Shown here: positions 8,287-17,181 of the stretch, piece by piece | How positions within the stretch are numbered: position 1 is the stretch's first letter | Layout of the letters: each line of letters starts with the position of its first letter | NCBI GenBank assembly: GCA_025965715.1 | Contig: JAOPWJ010000136.1 | Coordinates: forward strand, 1-62,181 | DNA: 62,181 nt | Reading direction: 5' to 3' | Origin: Blastococcus sp. | GTDB taxonomy: Bacteria > Actinomycetota > Actinomycetes > Mycobacteriales > Geodermatophilaceae | Notes under the pieces: generated by a model | What the model was told of the DNA's origin: nothing | Database searches by the model: none | Seen by the model: only the letters and a program-made list of their open reading frames with translations | Position numbers and translations under genes: made by a program

Positions 8287-8817
8287 TCAGGCCTGCTTGT
8301 TCTCGGGGAATCGCTCGATTGCGTGCAGCCCGAGCGCCTTGATCGCGAAGGTGTCCTGGATGGCCAGGTAACGGCAGGACTCGGTGTCGCTGTCGTTGAA
8401 GTGCTGGTGCCACATCCAGACCGGGAACGAGAACATGTCGCCCTCTTCCCAGTCGATGCGCTCCTCGTTGATCCCGTCCCAGCTGATGACCGAGTGCCCG
8501 ACACCGGAGACGATGTAGATCACGGCCTCGGTGGTGTGCCGGTGGTTGACCGACGCACCCTGGGGCGGCAGCTCGCTGACGTGCGGCTGCAGGCGGATGT
8601 CGTGGCCCAGACGGTAGAACCGCGCCTTGGTGTTCCGGAACTCGCGGGGCGTCAGCTCCGTGGTCTTCAGGTTCTTGACCAGGACCGCCTCGTGCGGCGG
8701 GTTCTTCTTGTTCCAGACCTCACGCGGGCCCATCTCGCTGTTGTAGGCCGTACTGAGCGGCTGCTCGCGCTTCTCGATGTTCGCGAGCTCGGGCGTCCTC
8801 TTTGCGACTTCGGTCAT
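8287..8817 (-). CDS. Single-domain cupin protein (gentisate-dioxygenase-like fold)
   Basis: 176 aa. Cupin motif 1 is GASVNHRHTTEAVIYIVSG with the metal-ligand set His-x-His and Glu. Motif 2 is GDMFSFPVWMWHQHFN with the fourth ligand His. The N-terminal 80 residues include the ARFYRLGHDIRLQPHVSEL stretch seen in small relatives of gentisate 1,2-dioxygenases. A metal-dependent dioxygenase, isomerase or aminohydrolase role is possible; the sequence does not decide. First gene of the operon cupin-tctC-tctA-tctB(-bcp), behind an operator-overlapped promoter. Confidence 0.8.
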   Translation of the reverse strand: MTEVAKRTPELANIEKREQPLSTAYNSEMGPREVWNKKNPPHEAVLVKNLKTTELTPREFRNTKARFYRLGHDIRLQPHVSELPPQGASVNHRHTTEAVIYIVSGVGHSVISWDGINEERIDWEEGDMFSFPVWMWHQHFNDSDTESCRYLAIQDTFAIKALGLHAIERFPENKQA

Positions 8818-8913
8818 GGGGCTTCCTTCTTCCTCTGCGCGGGATCTGGCGACCGTGCACCACAGGAGAGACTGGACGGCCCCAGCCGTCCGGCGACTCT
8901 TCGCGGCGGAAGC

Positions 8914-8941
8914 AGGATACTTGATACAAAGGCCGGGTCAA
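8914..8941 (-). promoter_or_regulatory. Promoter with GntR-type operator copy b
   Basis: On the minus strand: -35 TTGACC (8936-8941), 16-bp spacer, -10 TATCCT (8914-8919). The palindrome TGTATCAAGTATCCT (8914-8928, 7/8 match) covers the spacer and -10. It would start transcription about 90 bp upstream of the cupin ATG at 8817. The spacing from -35 to operator (7 nt) is the same as at 11997-12024. Confidence 0.65.
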
Positions 8942-9011
8942 TGCCCTCGACGCGCAATATCCTTAGCTTTGCTCATCAAGTTCCGGGCGCCGGAGAGAGG
9001 CGGAGTCGGCG

Positions 9012-10775
9012 CTACCGGTCGGCCTGACAGACGACGTCGACGAGCGCCGGTTGCCCCGTGTCGGCGATGACCTTGATCGCTTCGGCGACAGCGGGGCCGA
9101 TGTCCTCTGGCCGGTGGACCGGCCCGACCCCGTGCCATCCCATGGACCGTGCCAGGCCGCCGAAGTCCGGCGCCGGGTCCTCGATCGTGATGCCGATCGC
9201 GGCGTTCTCCACCGGGTTGCCCCGCTCGCGCGCCATCGTCTTCTGGTGGCTCCAGTCGTTGTTGTAGGCGCGGTTGTTCACCATGACGGCCAGCATCGGG
9301 ATCCGGTGGTGGGCCGCGACCCACAGCGCGCCGGCGTCGAACATCAGGTCGCCGTCCGGCTGCAGGTCCACGACCAGCCGACCGCTGCCACGGTGCGCCA
9401 GTGCCACCCCGAGCGAGATGCCGATCTGGGTCGCGGTGCCGAGGCTGCGCCCGACATGGCGGTACGGCCGGTCGAAGTCCCACAGCTTGGGAGCCCAGCC
9501 GTTGCCCGTGCCGGCCGTCAGCACCCAGTCGTGCCCCTCGAGCGCGTGGCCGACCTCGAGCACGAGCCGTGCGGTCGACATCGGTTCTCCCTCGACGTGA
9601 CGCTCGGCGGTGGCTCGCCACCCGTCTCGCCGGCTGCGGAGACCGTCCGCCAGCCGGCTCCGCCGCTCGGCCCGCGAGTCGTCGCGCCCGTCCCCGGCCA
9701 CGAGCCGGGTGCACTCCTCGAGGAGTAGCGGCAGCGCGAGCGTGGCGTCGGCCGGCACCCGGATGTCCGCCCGGAAGGCGCTCCCGTAATGGGCCGACCA
9801 TGCCGGGATGCCAAGGTCGCCGAAGCCGATCTCGAGGACCATCGCCCCGGGGGCAACGTGCGGTTGGTCGCCGCGAACCTCCTTCGTCATCAGGTGCGTG
9901 TGTTGGCCGACGTCCTTGATGTCCAACAGGAGGAGCGCGTCAGCGGCCGTCACCTCCTCCGGCGCGCCGGTGATGTTCAGCGGGTGGCTGCTCGGGAAGT
10001 TGTGCCGCATGTTCGTGTCGACCACCCCGGCGCCGAGCAGCTCGGCGAGCTGCACGAGTAGGGGCCAGGTGGCCGGATCACGCCCGAGGTAACCGGCGAC
10101 GAGCACCGGTCGCTCGGCCCGGCAGAGGGCTTCGGCCACCGCCCGCAGGGCGGTCGGGTCCGGTCCGAGGCGGATCGGCGGCGCGTCGCCCGTGACGGGC
10201 GACGGGCGTGGCCCCTCGATCACCTGTTCCTGCAGGTCGGCATCGAGCGCGATGTAGACGGGCCCCTGGGGGTGGGACGTGGCGATGCGGTACCCGCGGT
10301 GCAGGGAGTCCGGCATGGCCGCGACCGAGAAGGGATGGTCGTCCCACTTGGTGTATTCGCGGACGGCAGTGTTCTGCACGTTCGCGGTGTGCACCCAGTC
10401 GATCCACGGACGGCGACGCGCCTGGTCCATCGGACCGGCTCCCCCGAGGATCACCATCGGCGCCCGGTCGACGTGGGCGTAGTAGACGCCCATCGTGCCG
10501 TGCAACAGCCCGACCAGGTCGTGGAGGACGACGCCCATGGCGCGTCCGGTCGCCTTGGCGTAACCGTGCGCAATGCCGACCGCGACCTTCTCGTGCGGGA
10601 CCAGGATGATCTCGGGCTTGTTGCCGCCGTAGTTGACGATCGAGTCGTGCAGGCCGCGGAAGGACGCGCCTGGGTTGATCGCGAGAAACGGGATCGCCTG
10701 CGCCTGCAGGATGTCGACGACCAGGTCGGAGCCGTGGTACGCCCCGGAGGAGTCGGACGAGGACGTTTCTTCCAT
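9012..10775 (-). CDS. Thiamine-diphosphate-dependent enzyme (decarboxylase/acetolactate-synthase-like)
   Basis: 587 aa with the three-domain plan of the POX/decarboxylase group. N-terminal Pyr domain: catalytic Glu in VPHEKVAVGIAHGYAKATG near residue 65. Central domain: about 195-330. C-terminal PP domain: the DGD...N motif QPDGDLMF, then VMVNNRAYNN, which binds Mg-ThDP. It resembles benzoylformate-decarboxylase-like annotated acetolactate synthases; anabolic ALS is unlikely as no small subunit follows. Probably decarboxylates or condenses a 2-oxo acid of the pathway. Second gene of a two-gene unit behind an orphan TctC (85-bp gap). Confidence 0.85.
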   Translation of the reverse strand: MEETSSSDSSGAYHGSDLVVDILQAQAIPFLAINPGASFRGLHDSIVNYGGNKPEIILVPHEKVAVGIAHGYAKATGRAMGVVLHDLVGLLHGTMGVYYAHVDRAPMVILGGAGPMDQARRRPWIDWVHTANVQNTAVREYTKWDDHPFSVAAMPDSLHRGYRIATSHPQGPVYIALDADLQEQVIEGPRPSPVTGDAPPIRLGPDPTALRAVAEALCRAERPVLVAGYLGRDPATWPLLVQLAELLGAGVVDTNMRHNFPSSHPLNITGAPEEVTAADALLLLDIKDVGQHTHLMTKEVRGDQPHVAPGAMVLEIGFGDLGIPAWSAHYGSAFRADIRVPADATLALPLLLEECTRLVAGDGRDDSRAERRSRLADGLRSRRDGWRATAERHVEGEPMSTARLVLEVGHALEGHDWVLTAGTGNGWAPKLWDFDRPYRHVGRSLGTATQIGISLGVALAHRGSGRLVVDLQPDGDLMFDAGALWVAAHHRIPMLAVMVNNRAYNNDWSHQKTMARERGNPVENAAIGITIEDPAPDFGGLARSMGWHGVGPVHRPEDIGPAVAEAIKVIADTGQPALVDVVCQADR

Positions 10776-10860
10776 GGCATCTCCCTGGGACGAGGTGGGG
10801 CGACGGCGGAGCGGCCGGCCCGGGCGGCGACGGGGGACCCCCGCCGGCGAGCGGGCTACC

Positions 10861-11922
10861 TCACCCGGCCCCCTGCAGGTAGGGCGTCAGCTTGTCGACC
10901 GACGCGTTCACCTGCTCGACCCGCGCCAGGACCTCGCTGCGCTCGAGCGGGCTTGCGGTGAGTTCGGCCGCCGTCATGTCGTCCTGGTAGCCGCCGCTGG
11001 TCGCCGCGGCGTAGATGGCGTCGGCGAGGAACTCGGCCCGATCCTCGTCCATCCCCGGCGGGGCGACGAGGGTGCGCTCGAGGTCGTAGATGGAGGCGAG
11101 GCCGGTGAGTACCTCCTGCTGGTCCGCGTCGCCGAAGTCGGTGATCAGGGGGACGTCGGGGATGCGGTCGTCGGGCTCGGTACCGATGAGCGCGTTGACG
11201 TGCGCGCCCGTCCCGCCGATTCGCGACAGGGTCGCGTCGGCCGAGCCGACGCTGGCGTCGACCTCGCCCACGAGCAACGCGGCGTCGGCCTCGCCGCCCC
11301 CCGGGTAGCCGGCGATGATCTCGGCCGGGAAGTCCAGCACCTTCGACAGCACCAGCGTGGCGTAGTAGGCGTCGGAGCCCACCCCGCCGATGCCGAACCG
11401 GACCGGCTCGTCCGCGTCGATCATGCTCTGGAAGTCGGGGTAACCCGAGCCCTTGCCGGTGTAGACGATCGGGTTGATCGCCCCGAGCCGGTCGAGGAAG
11501 GTCCACTCGCTGTTCTCGAACTCCACCCCTTCGGCCCCCGTCTGCTCGGCGAACACGGCGCCGGGGTAGTTGATCAGCCCGATGGTCAAGCCGTCCGGAT
11601 CGGCCTGGAAGACCTCGTTGGCGCCGATGAGTCCGCCACCACCCGGCCTGTTCTCGACGTTGACCGTGGTGGTGCCCAGTTCCTCCTCGAGGTATGGCTG
11701 GAGCAGCCGGACGAAGCTGTCGAAACCGCCGCCCGGGTTGTACGGGACCACGATCGTGATCGTCTTGCCCTCGAAGAAGGCCCCCGGATCCGCACCCCCG
11801 CCGACCGCCGCCGGGTCCGACGACTCGTCGCCCAGCCCACCACCGCAGGCGGCCAGCACGCCGACCGCCGCTGCCGCCGACAACCCGCTAAGAACTCGTC
11901 GCGTGGTGCGCTGTCGCCGCAT
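10861..11922 (-). CDS. tctC: Orphan TctC substrate-binding lipoprotein (second copy)
   Basis: 353 aa. Start MRRQRTTRRVLSG at 11922 after GAAGCGAGGACC; lipobox VGVLAACGGG. TctC motifs: VVPYNPGGGFDSFVR, PGGGGLIGANEVFQ, RFGIGGVGSDAYY. The body aligns without large gaps to the TctC at 7176, more closely than to the one at 31733, so the two are recent paralogues. No tctA or tctB accompanies it; the ThDP enzyme gene follows directly. It may feed the TctAB at 4972-7073 with a second ligand, as multiple TctC receptors often share one membrane pair. A longer frame starting at 12024 would run through the promoter and is rejected. Confidence 0.92.
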   Translation of the reverse strand: MRRQRTTRRVLSGLSAAAAVGVLAACGGGLGDESSDPAAVGGGADPGAFFEGKTITIVVPYNPGGGFDSFVRLLQPYLEEELGTTTVNVENRPGGGGLIGANEVFQADPDGLTIGLINYPGAVFAEQTGAEGVEFENSEWTFLDRLGAINPIVYTGKGSGYPDFQSMIDADEPVRFGIGGVGSDAYYATLVLSKVLDFPAEIIAGYPGGGEADAALLVGEVDASVGSADATLSRIGGTGAHVNALIGTEPDDRIPDVPLITDFGDADQQEVLTGLASIYDLERTLVAPPGMDEDRAEFLADAIYAAATSGGYQDDMTAAELTASPLERSEVLARVEQVNASVDKLTPYLQGAG

Positions 11923-11996
11923 GGTCCTCGCTTCGTCGAGAGAGTCTGGCCGACATCTGGATGCCAGCCGGCCCCTGCGGTACCTCCTGGAGATGA

Positions 11997-12024
11997 AACA
12001 TACTGAATACAACGACGCCGTCAA
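11997..12024 (-). promoter_or_regulatory. Promoter with GntR-type operator copy c
   Basis: Minus strand: -35 TTGACG (12019-12024), 16-bp spacer, -10 TATGTT (11997-12002). The degenerate palindrome TGTATTCAGTATGTT (11997-12011, 6/8) starts 7 nt after the -35, in the same phase as copy b. It drives the tctC-ThDP pair, whose start is 75 bp downstream. Confidence 0.6.
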
Positions 12025-12064
12025 TGCTTGGCGGCGGGACCCAGCCGGAGCGCCGAGGGGCAGG

Positions 12065-12889
12065 TCAGCGGGCGGCCAGCCAGTCGAGCATGACCTGCGC
12101 GGAGACTTCCGGCGCCTCCCAGAAGTACCCGTGCGTGACCCCCGGGAGCACCACGAGCTCGGCGTGGGGCAGCTCCTCGGCTAGGTACTGCGACTGATCG
12201 AGGTGCGACCCGGTTCCCCGGCGGTGGGTGTCACGGTCACCGACCAGGACCAGGGTCGGCTGGCGGATCTCCGCGAGCCGCTCGACGGTGTTGTGCTGCT
12301 GCCGGGCGGCGACGTGCTGGAGGTAGTCCGGCACCGAGGGACGGTCCGCCCAGAACGCGCAGGCCAGCCACTCCACCACCTCGGGGCGGGTCGCGGCGAA
12401 GCGCTCCGTGAAGAAGGTCTGCCGCTGCACCCGTCGTACGTAACCCTGGTAGCCGTGTTCGACCATGCCGGCCGCGGTGGCCACCGGCACGCCGAGCGTA
12501 TGACCCCGGGTGCCAGGACGGGCCCCGGGCCCGCTCGCCGCGAGCACGAGGCTGCAGACTCGGTCCGGCTCGTCCAGGGCCATCCACTGGGCGACCCTCC
12601 CGCCCATCGAGTGGCCGACGACGTGCGCCTCCGGCACCCCCAGAGCCGCCAGCAGGCCGAGCGCGTCGCGCGCCAGCGTGCGGGTGGAGAACTCCCCCAC
12701 CGGCCCCCTCGTCGTCCCGGTGCCGCGGTGGTCGTAGGTGATCACCATGTGCCGTTCGGCCAATCGGTCCACGAGCTCGGGGTACCACGTGCCGCCGGGA
12801 TAGCCGGTACCGGCGACCAGCAGCACCGCCGACCCCCGCCCCTGCACCCGGTAGGCCATATCCAGTTCTCCGACGCGCACAAGGCTCAC
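12065..12889 (-). CDS. Alpha/beta hydrolase with intact catalytic serine
   Basis: 274 aa, of the 3-oxoadipate enol-lactonase/haloperoxidase-like group. Oxyanion region is LLVAGTGYPGGTWYPEL, nucleophile elbow VVGHSMGGRVAQ, acid region LVLVGDRDTH, and His in LPGVTHGYFWEAPE. Starts with GTG at 12889 overlapping the MFS stop (GTGA). Likely hydrolyses an ester, lactone or C-C bond of a pathway intermediate. Last gene of the long minus-strand unit that begins at the solute-binding protein at 18317. Confidence 0.8.
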   Translation of the reverse strand: MSLVRVGELDMAYRVQGRGSAVLLVAGTGYPGGTWYPELVDRLAERHMVITYDHRGTGTTRGPVGEFSTRTLARDALGLLAALGVPEAHVVGHSMGGRVAQWMALDEPDRVCSLVLAASGPGARPGTRGHTLGVPVATAAGMVEHGYQGYVRRVQRQTFFTERFAATRPEVVEWLACAFWADRPSVPDYLQHVAARQQHNTVERLAEIRQPTLVLVGDRDTHRRGTGSHLDQSQYLAEELPHAELVVLPGVTHGYFWEAPEVSAQVMLDWLAAR

Positions 12890-14199
12890 GTCCGCTCTCC
12901 CTTCTCGTCGTCGGCGCGGGCAACTCCGCGCACCTCCTCCTCCGAGCTGCCCACCAGGCCCTCGTCCGGACTGCCGGTCGCGACCGATCGGCGATGCAGG
13001 ACCGGCCACACCGCCACGGTGCCGAGCAGGCACACCCCCGCCGCCAGCGCCATCGCCGTGCGCGCCCCCCATAGCTCGCAGAGCACCCCGGCCAGCGGCC
13101 CCCCGATCGGCGTCCCGCCGAGGAACACCATCCCGTGGATGGCCATGACCCGGCCCTGCATGCCCGGGTCGGACCGCAACTGCAGGATCGTCCGGGTAAG
13201 CGTGTTGACCTGGATGTTGACCACGCCGAGCAGGGCGACGGCGGCCAGGGCCAGCGGGAGGTTGGGGGTCACCGCGACCGCCGCGTTGCTCACCGCGAAC
13301 CCGCCGGCCGTCCAGAGCATCCGCGAAGGCGTCACGACCGTCGAGGCGGCGCTGGCCAGCGCGCCCGCCACCGCCCCCACGCCCAGCGCGGCGGTGAGCC
13401 ACCCGTAGGTGTTGGCGTCCCCGTGGAAGACGTCCGTGGCCAGAATGGGGAAGACCACGCGGAAGTTCTGCCCGAATACGGAGATGACGGCGACGAGCAG
13501 AACGGTCGCCCGCAGCACGGGGTCCCGCCAGACATAGCGCAGGCCCTCCCGACCCTGTCCCGGACCGCGCACGGTGAGGACCCTCGGCCGGAGGGCGGCG
13601 ACGTCCATGCCGACGAGGCTGATCAGCACCGCCACGAACGACACGGCGTTGATCACGAACGTGACGCCGACGCCGGTCAGCACGATCAGCAGCCCGGCGA
13701 GCGCCGGACCCGCCAGCCGGCCGAGGTTGTTGATCGTGCTGTTGAGCGATTGAGCATTCACGATGTCGTCGGTATCGACGAGTTCGGCCACGAATGACTG
13801 CCGGGCCGGGCTGTCGAACACGGTCACGACCCCCAGGCCGAGGGCGAGCGCGTACACCACCGGCAGGGTCACCGCGTCGGTCAGCGTGACGACGGCGAGC
13901 ACCGCGGCCAGGACGGCCTGTGCCGTCTGCGTCGCGATGAGCAGGCGCCGGGTGTCGACCCGGTCCACGATGACGCCGCCCCACACCCCGAGCAGCAGGA
14001 CGGGCAGGAATTGGCAGAGCAGCGAGATTCCGAGCGCCACCGCGCTGTCGGACAGCTCGAGCACCAGCCAGTCCTGGCCGATGCGCTGCATCCAGGTGCC
14101 GACGACCGAGGACGTGTGACCGATGAAGTAGCGCCGGTAGTTGCGCTGCGTCAGTGACCGGAACATCCGGTGCACCAGCCGCTGCATGACTGCCGGCAC
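12886..14199 (-). CDS. MFS transporter, DHA3/enterobactin-exporter-like group
   Basis: 437 aa with 12 predicted membrane segments. The N-terminus FRSLTQRNYRRYFIGHTSSVVGTWMQ, given here only as a landmark for residues 13-38, is characteristic of the MFS_3/DHA3 group (SLTxRNYRxYF, VGTWMQ). The conserved loop between segments 2 and 3 (GGVIVDRVDTRR) and DSPARQSFVAELV follow. The group includes drug and siderophore exporters. Its place between the ABC ATPase gene (72 bp) and a hydrolase (4-bp overlap) suggests export of a pathway product or a toxic intermediate. Confidence 0.82.
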   Translation of the reverse strand: MPAVMQRLVHRMFRSLTQRNYRRYFIGHTSSVVGTWMQRIGQDWLVLELSDSAVALGISLLCQFLPVLLLGVWGGVIVDRVDTRRLLIATQTAQAVLAAVLAVVTLTDAVTLPVVYALALGLGVVTVFDSPARQSFVAELVDTDDIVNAQSLNSTINNLGRLAGPALAGLLIVLTGVGVTFVINAVSFVAVLISLVGMDVAALRPRVLTVRGPGQGREGLRYVWRDPVLRATVLLVAVISVFGQNFRVVFPILATDVFHGDANTYGWLTAALGVGAVAGALASAASTVVTPSRMLWTAGGFAVSNAAVAVTPNLPLALAAVALLGVVNIQVNTLTRTILQLRSDPGMQGRVMAIHGMVFLGGTPIGGPLAGVLCELWGARTAMALAAGVCLLGTVAVWPVLHRRSVATGSPDEGLVGSSEEEVRGVARADDEKGERT

Positions 14200-14270
14200 G
14201 CCTCACCGCCTCGCTAGCCCGGTCGCCGACCGGCTCGTCTCCTCCGCTGCCATCCCTCCTACGGGGCGGC

Positions 14271-15416
14271 TCACCCCACTGCGGCCTCTTCCGGCGCCCG
14301 GACCGGCGCGTCCTTGGGCGACAGGGCGATGGCGTGCTTCACCGGCAGGTGGACCGTCACGGGCTTGCCCGAGGCGAAGCGCAACTCCGCCGAGGTCCGA
14401 CAGTTGAGCTCGCCGTGGGGCAGCGTGATCCGATAGACCATGGACTCGCCGGTGAACAACCGCGCCGCAACCTCACCCGAGAAGCAGTTGGTGCCGCTGT
14501 CGCTGCCGTCCCCCAACACCTCGATGTGCTCCGGGCGGATGCTGACCATGCACCGGTCGTTCTCCTGGACGCCCATGACCGCGGAGACCACGATCGGGCC
14601 GTTCGGCGTCCGCACCACCCATCCGTCGTCCTGCCGGCCGACGACCACGCCTTCGATGAAGTTGGTGGAGCCGACGAAGTCGGCGACGAACGGGTTCTCG
14701 GGGTTCAGGTAGATGGAGAACGGGTCGCCGATCTGGCTGATCCGGCCCTCCTGCATGACCGCGACGCTGTTCGACATGGACAGCGCCTCGGACTGGTCGT
14801 GCGTGACGTAGACGGTCGTGATGCCCTGCTCCCGCTGCAGGCGCTTGAGCTCGAAGCGCAGCGACTCCCGGAGCTTGGCGTCGAGGTTGGACAGCGGCTC
14901 GTCCAGCAAGAGCAGCGACGGCTCGATGACCAACGCGCGCGCCAGTGCCAACCGCTGCTGCTGACCGCCGGAGAGCTTGGTGGCGAACCTGCCCGCCAGG
15001 TGACCGAGCTCGACCACGTTCAGCGCGCGCTCCACCCGTTCGCGCACCTGCGCCTTCGGCGTCCGGCGGCGCTTGCCCACACGGAGCGGGAAGGCGACGT
15101 TGTCGAAGACGTTCATGTGCGGCCAGATCGCGTAACTCTGGAACACCATGCCGAGGTTGCGGTCGTTCGGGCTGACCACGACCTTCTGCTTGCCGGAGTA
15201 CAGCACGCGGTCGGCGACGACGATGTCACCGCCGTCGGGGTGTTCGAGGCCGGCGATGCAGCGCAACGTCGTCGTCTTGCCGCAGCCACTCGGCCCCAGC
15301 AGGGTGAAGAACTTTCCCTCCTCGACCGTGAAGCTCACGTGGTCGACGGCGTAGACGCGCCCCGCCTTCGACTCGTGGTCCTGGAAGGTTTTGCACAGAT
15401 CACGGACCTGCAACAT
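14271..15416 (-). CDS. ABC transporter ATPase, ferric/spermidine (PotA/FbpC) type
   Basis: 381 aa. Walker A GPSGCGKTTT, Q-loop VFQSYAIWPHM, signature LSGGQQQRLALARAL, Walker B LLLLDEPLSNLD, switch His in VYVTHDQSEA, then a TOBE region from about residue 260. The length and TOBE domain place it in the CUT1/Fbp/Pot group. ATG at 15416 starts the conserved MLQVRDLCKTF; the upstream open frame is a shadow of the permease. Energises the permease encoded 28 bp upstream. Confidence 0.9.
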   Translation of the reverse strand: MLQVRDLCKTFQDHESKAGRVYAVDHVSFTVEEGKFFTLLGPSGCGKTTTLRCIAGLEHPDGGDIVVADRVLYSGKQKVVVSPNDRNLGMVFQSYAIWPHMNVFDNVAFPLRVGKRRRTPKAQVRERVERALNVVELGHLAGRFATKLSGGQQQRLALARALVIEPSLLLLDEPLSNLDAKLRESLRFELKRLQREQGITTVYVTHDQSEALSMSNSVAVMQEGRISQIGDPFSIYLNPENPFVADFVGSTNFIEGVVVGRQDDGWVVRTPNGPIVVSAVMGVQENDRCMVSIRPEHIEVLGDGSDSGTNCFSGEVAARLFTGESMVYRITLPHGELNCRTSAELRFASGKPVTVHLPVKHAIALSPKDAPVRAPEEAAVG

Positions 15417-15444
15417 GAGTGGACTCCTTTTTCGCCGGCATCGG

Positions 15445-17181
15445 TCAGGCGTCCCGGACGCCGACGCGGCCGCCGAGCTTGTAGACGACGGCGACGAGCA
15501 GCATGAGCGCGACCACCATCCCGACTCCGAGCGCGGCGAGTACGCCTGTCTCGCCATTCGCCCAGAGCTCCCAAATCACCACGGAGAGCACGCGGGTATT
15601 GCTCGAATAGAGCAGGATCGAGCTGGACAGCTCGCGGATGGACACGATCATGACGTAGACCCAGCCGGCGAGGATGCCGGGCATCATCAACGGCATCACT
15701 ACTCGGCGGAACGAGTCGAACCACCCCGCCCCGGACATCCGGGCGGAATCCTCGAGCTCCGTGCTGACCTGGGCCAGGGAGGAGCTCGCATAGCGCATGC
15801 CGTAGGGCATGTAGCGCGTGATGTAGGCGATGAACAGGATTGCCAGGGTGCCGTAGATGGGCAGCGGCGAGCGCAGGTAGATGAAGATCAGCGCGACGCC
15901 CAGCACCAGCCCCGGCAACGCCAGCGGAACGCTGGCGATCGTGTCGAAGAATCTCCGTCCGGGGATCTTCGACTTGAGGGTGAGCCAGGCGACAACGCTC
16001 ATGAACAACATCACCGCAGTGGCGCTGCCGAGAGCGAGGATCGTCGAGTTCTGGATCGCCGACTTGACGCCCGGCTTGCTGAAGATGCGGGTGTAGTTCT
16101 CCAACGACACGCTGCCCAGCGCCTTGACGCTCGGCACCTGGTAGAAGGGCAGCAAGGACATCCACACGAGCATCAGCAGCGGCAACAGCACGACGACCAG
16201 GAAGTACACGCCGAACAGGATGGAGACCGGCCAGCGCCAGGCGCCCAGGTCCATCGGCCGCGGCCGGAAGCCCTTGCCGGAAATCGTCTGGTAGCGCTCC
16301 GCGCGCCGGTTGATCCGCTGCACGAACAGCAGGCCGGCCACGGTGAGCAGTAGCAGGGTGATCGAGTAGATCGACGCGATGTCGTACTTCACCGGGTAGG
16401 AGCCCAGAGCCTGGAATATCCGGGAGGTGAACACCCAGGTGTTCGCGGGGATGCCGAGCACGGCCGGCGTCTCGAACGATTCCAGTCCGCGGACCACGCT
16501 GATCAGGACCGCGCCGGCCAGGGCCGGGCGCACCAGCGGAAGGGTGACCCGGCGCAGGGTCTGCGGCAGGGTCGCCCCGCTCATGAGCGAGGACTCCTCC
16601 AGCGCCGGGTCGGTGGCTCGGAAGGCGGCGAACATCAGCAGGAACACCAGGGGCGCCTGATGCATCCCGTCGATGAGGATCATGCCCGGGAGCGAGAACG
16701 CGTCGACCACCAGGAAGTCCAGGCCGACCGCGCGGAGGAAGTGGTTGATCAGGCCGATGTCGTCGCTGAGCAGGAACACCCAGGAGATCGTGAAGAGAAT
16801 GCCCGGCACGATCAACGGAATGAGCGACGCGGCGTAGAGCAGTGGCTTCAGCGGCGCGTTCGTGCGGGTGCAGAAGAATGCCAGTGCCGTGCCGGTGATC
16901 GTGCTCACCGCCGCCGAGCCGAAGGCGAAGGCGAAGGAGTTCCCCACCATCTCGGCCGAGCCGCTCACGCGGTACGCGGCCCCGATGTTGGCGAGACTGA
17001 GGCCCTCGCCCGTGGTGAGCCCGCGCCACACGAGGTAGACGAGCGGCGAGAGCACCAGGTAGCCGAGGACGAGCAGGCAGACCGCGGCGACGACGAAGGT
17101 CACCGAGGGCCGCCGGCGGCGGCGCTCCCCCCGGGGGAGGTCGGGAGTGACCTCCCCCGGGGCCGCGAGTAGCGCGGTCAT
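15445..17181 (-). CDS. ABC transporter permease with two fused membrane domains (FbpB type)
   Basis: 578 aa, about 12 membrane segments arranged as two homologous halves, each with an EAA loop (first half near 195-225: ALEESSLMSGATLPQTLRR; second half near 470-500: ELEDSARMSGAGWFDSFRR). Such fused permeases are typical of ferric-iron, 2-aminoethylphosphonate and thiamine importers. The ATG overlaps the binding-protein stop (ATGA at 17181). The N-terminal tail is Arg-rich and cytoplasmic. Confidence 0.88.
   Translation of the reverse strand: MTALLAAPGEVTPDLPRGERRRRRPSVTFVVAAVCLLVLGYLVLSPLVYLVWRGLTTGEGLSLANIGAAYRVSGSAEMVGNSFAFAFGSAAVSTITGTALAFFCTRTNAPLKPLLYAASLIPLIVPGILFTISWVFLLSDDIGLINHFLRAVGLDFLVVDAFSLPGMILIDGMHQAPLVFLLMFAAFRATDPALEESSLMSGATLPQTLRRVTLPLVRPALAGAVLISVVRGLESFETPAVLGIPANTWVFTSRIFQALGSYPVKYDIASIYSITLLLLTVAGLLFVQRINRRAERYQTISGKGFRPRPMDLGAWRWPVSILFGVYFLVVVLLPLLMLVWMSLLPFYQVPSVKALGSVSLENYTRIFSKPGVKSAIQNSTILALGSATAVMLFMSVVAWLTLKSKIPGRRFFDTIASVPLALPGLVLGVALIFIYLRSPLPIYGTLAILFIAYITRYMPYGMRYASSSLAQVSTELEDSARMSGAGWFDSFRRVVMPLMMPGILAGWVYVMIVSIRELSSSILLYSSNTRVLSVVIWELWANGETGVLAALGVGMVVALMLLVAVVYKLGGRVGVRDA

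Noticed and set aside
10790-10860. Terminator between the orphan tctC and the ThDP gene
   Set aside because: GC-rich repeats there form only short stems with loops too small to be convincing.
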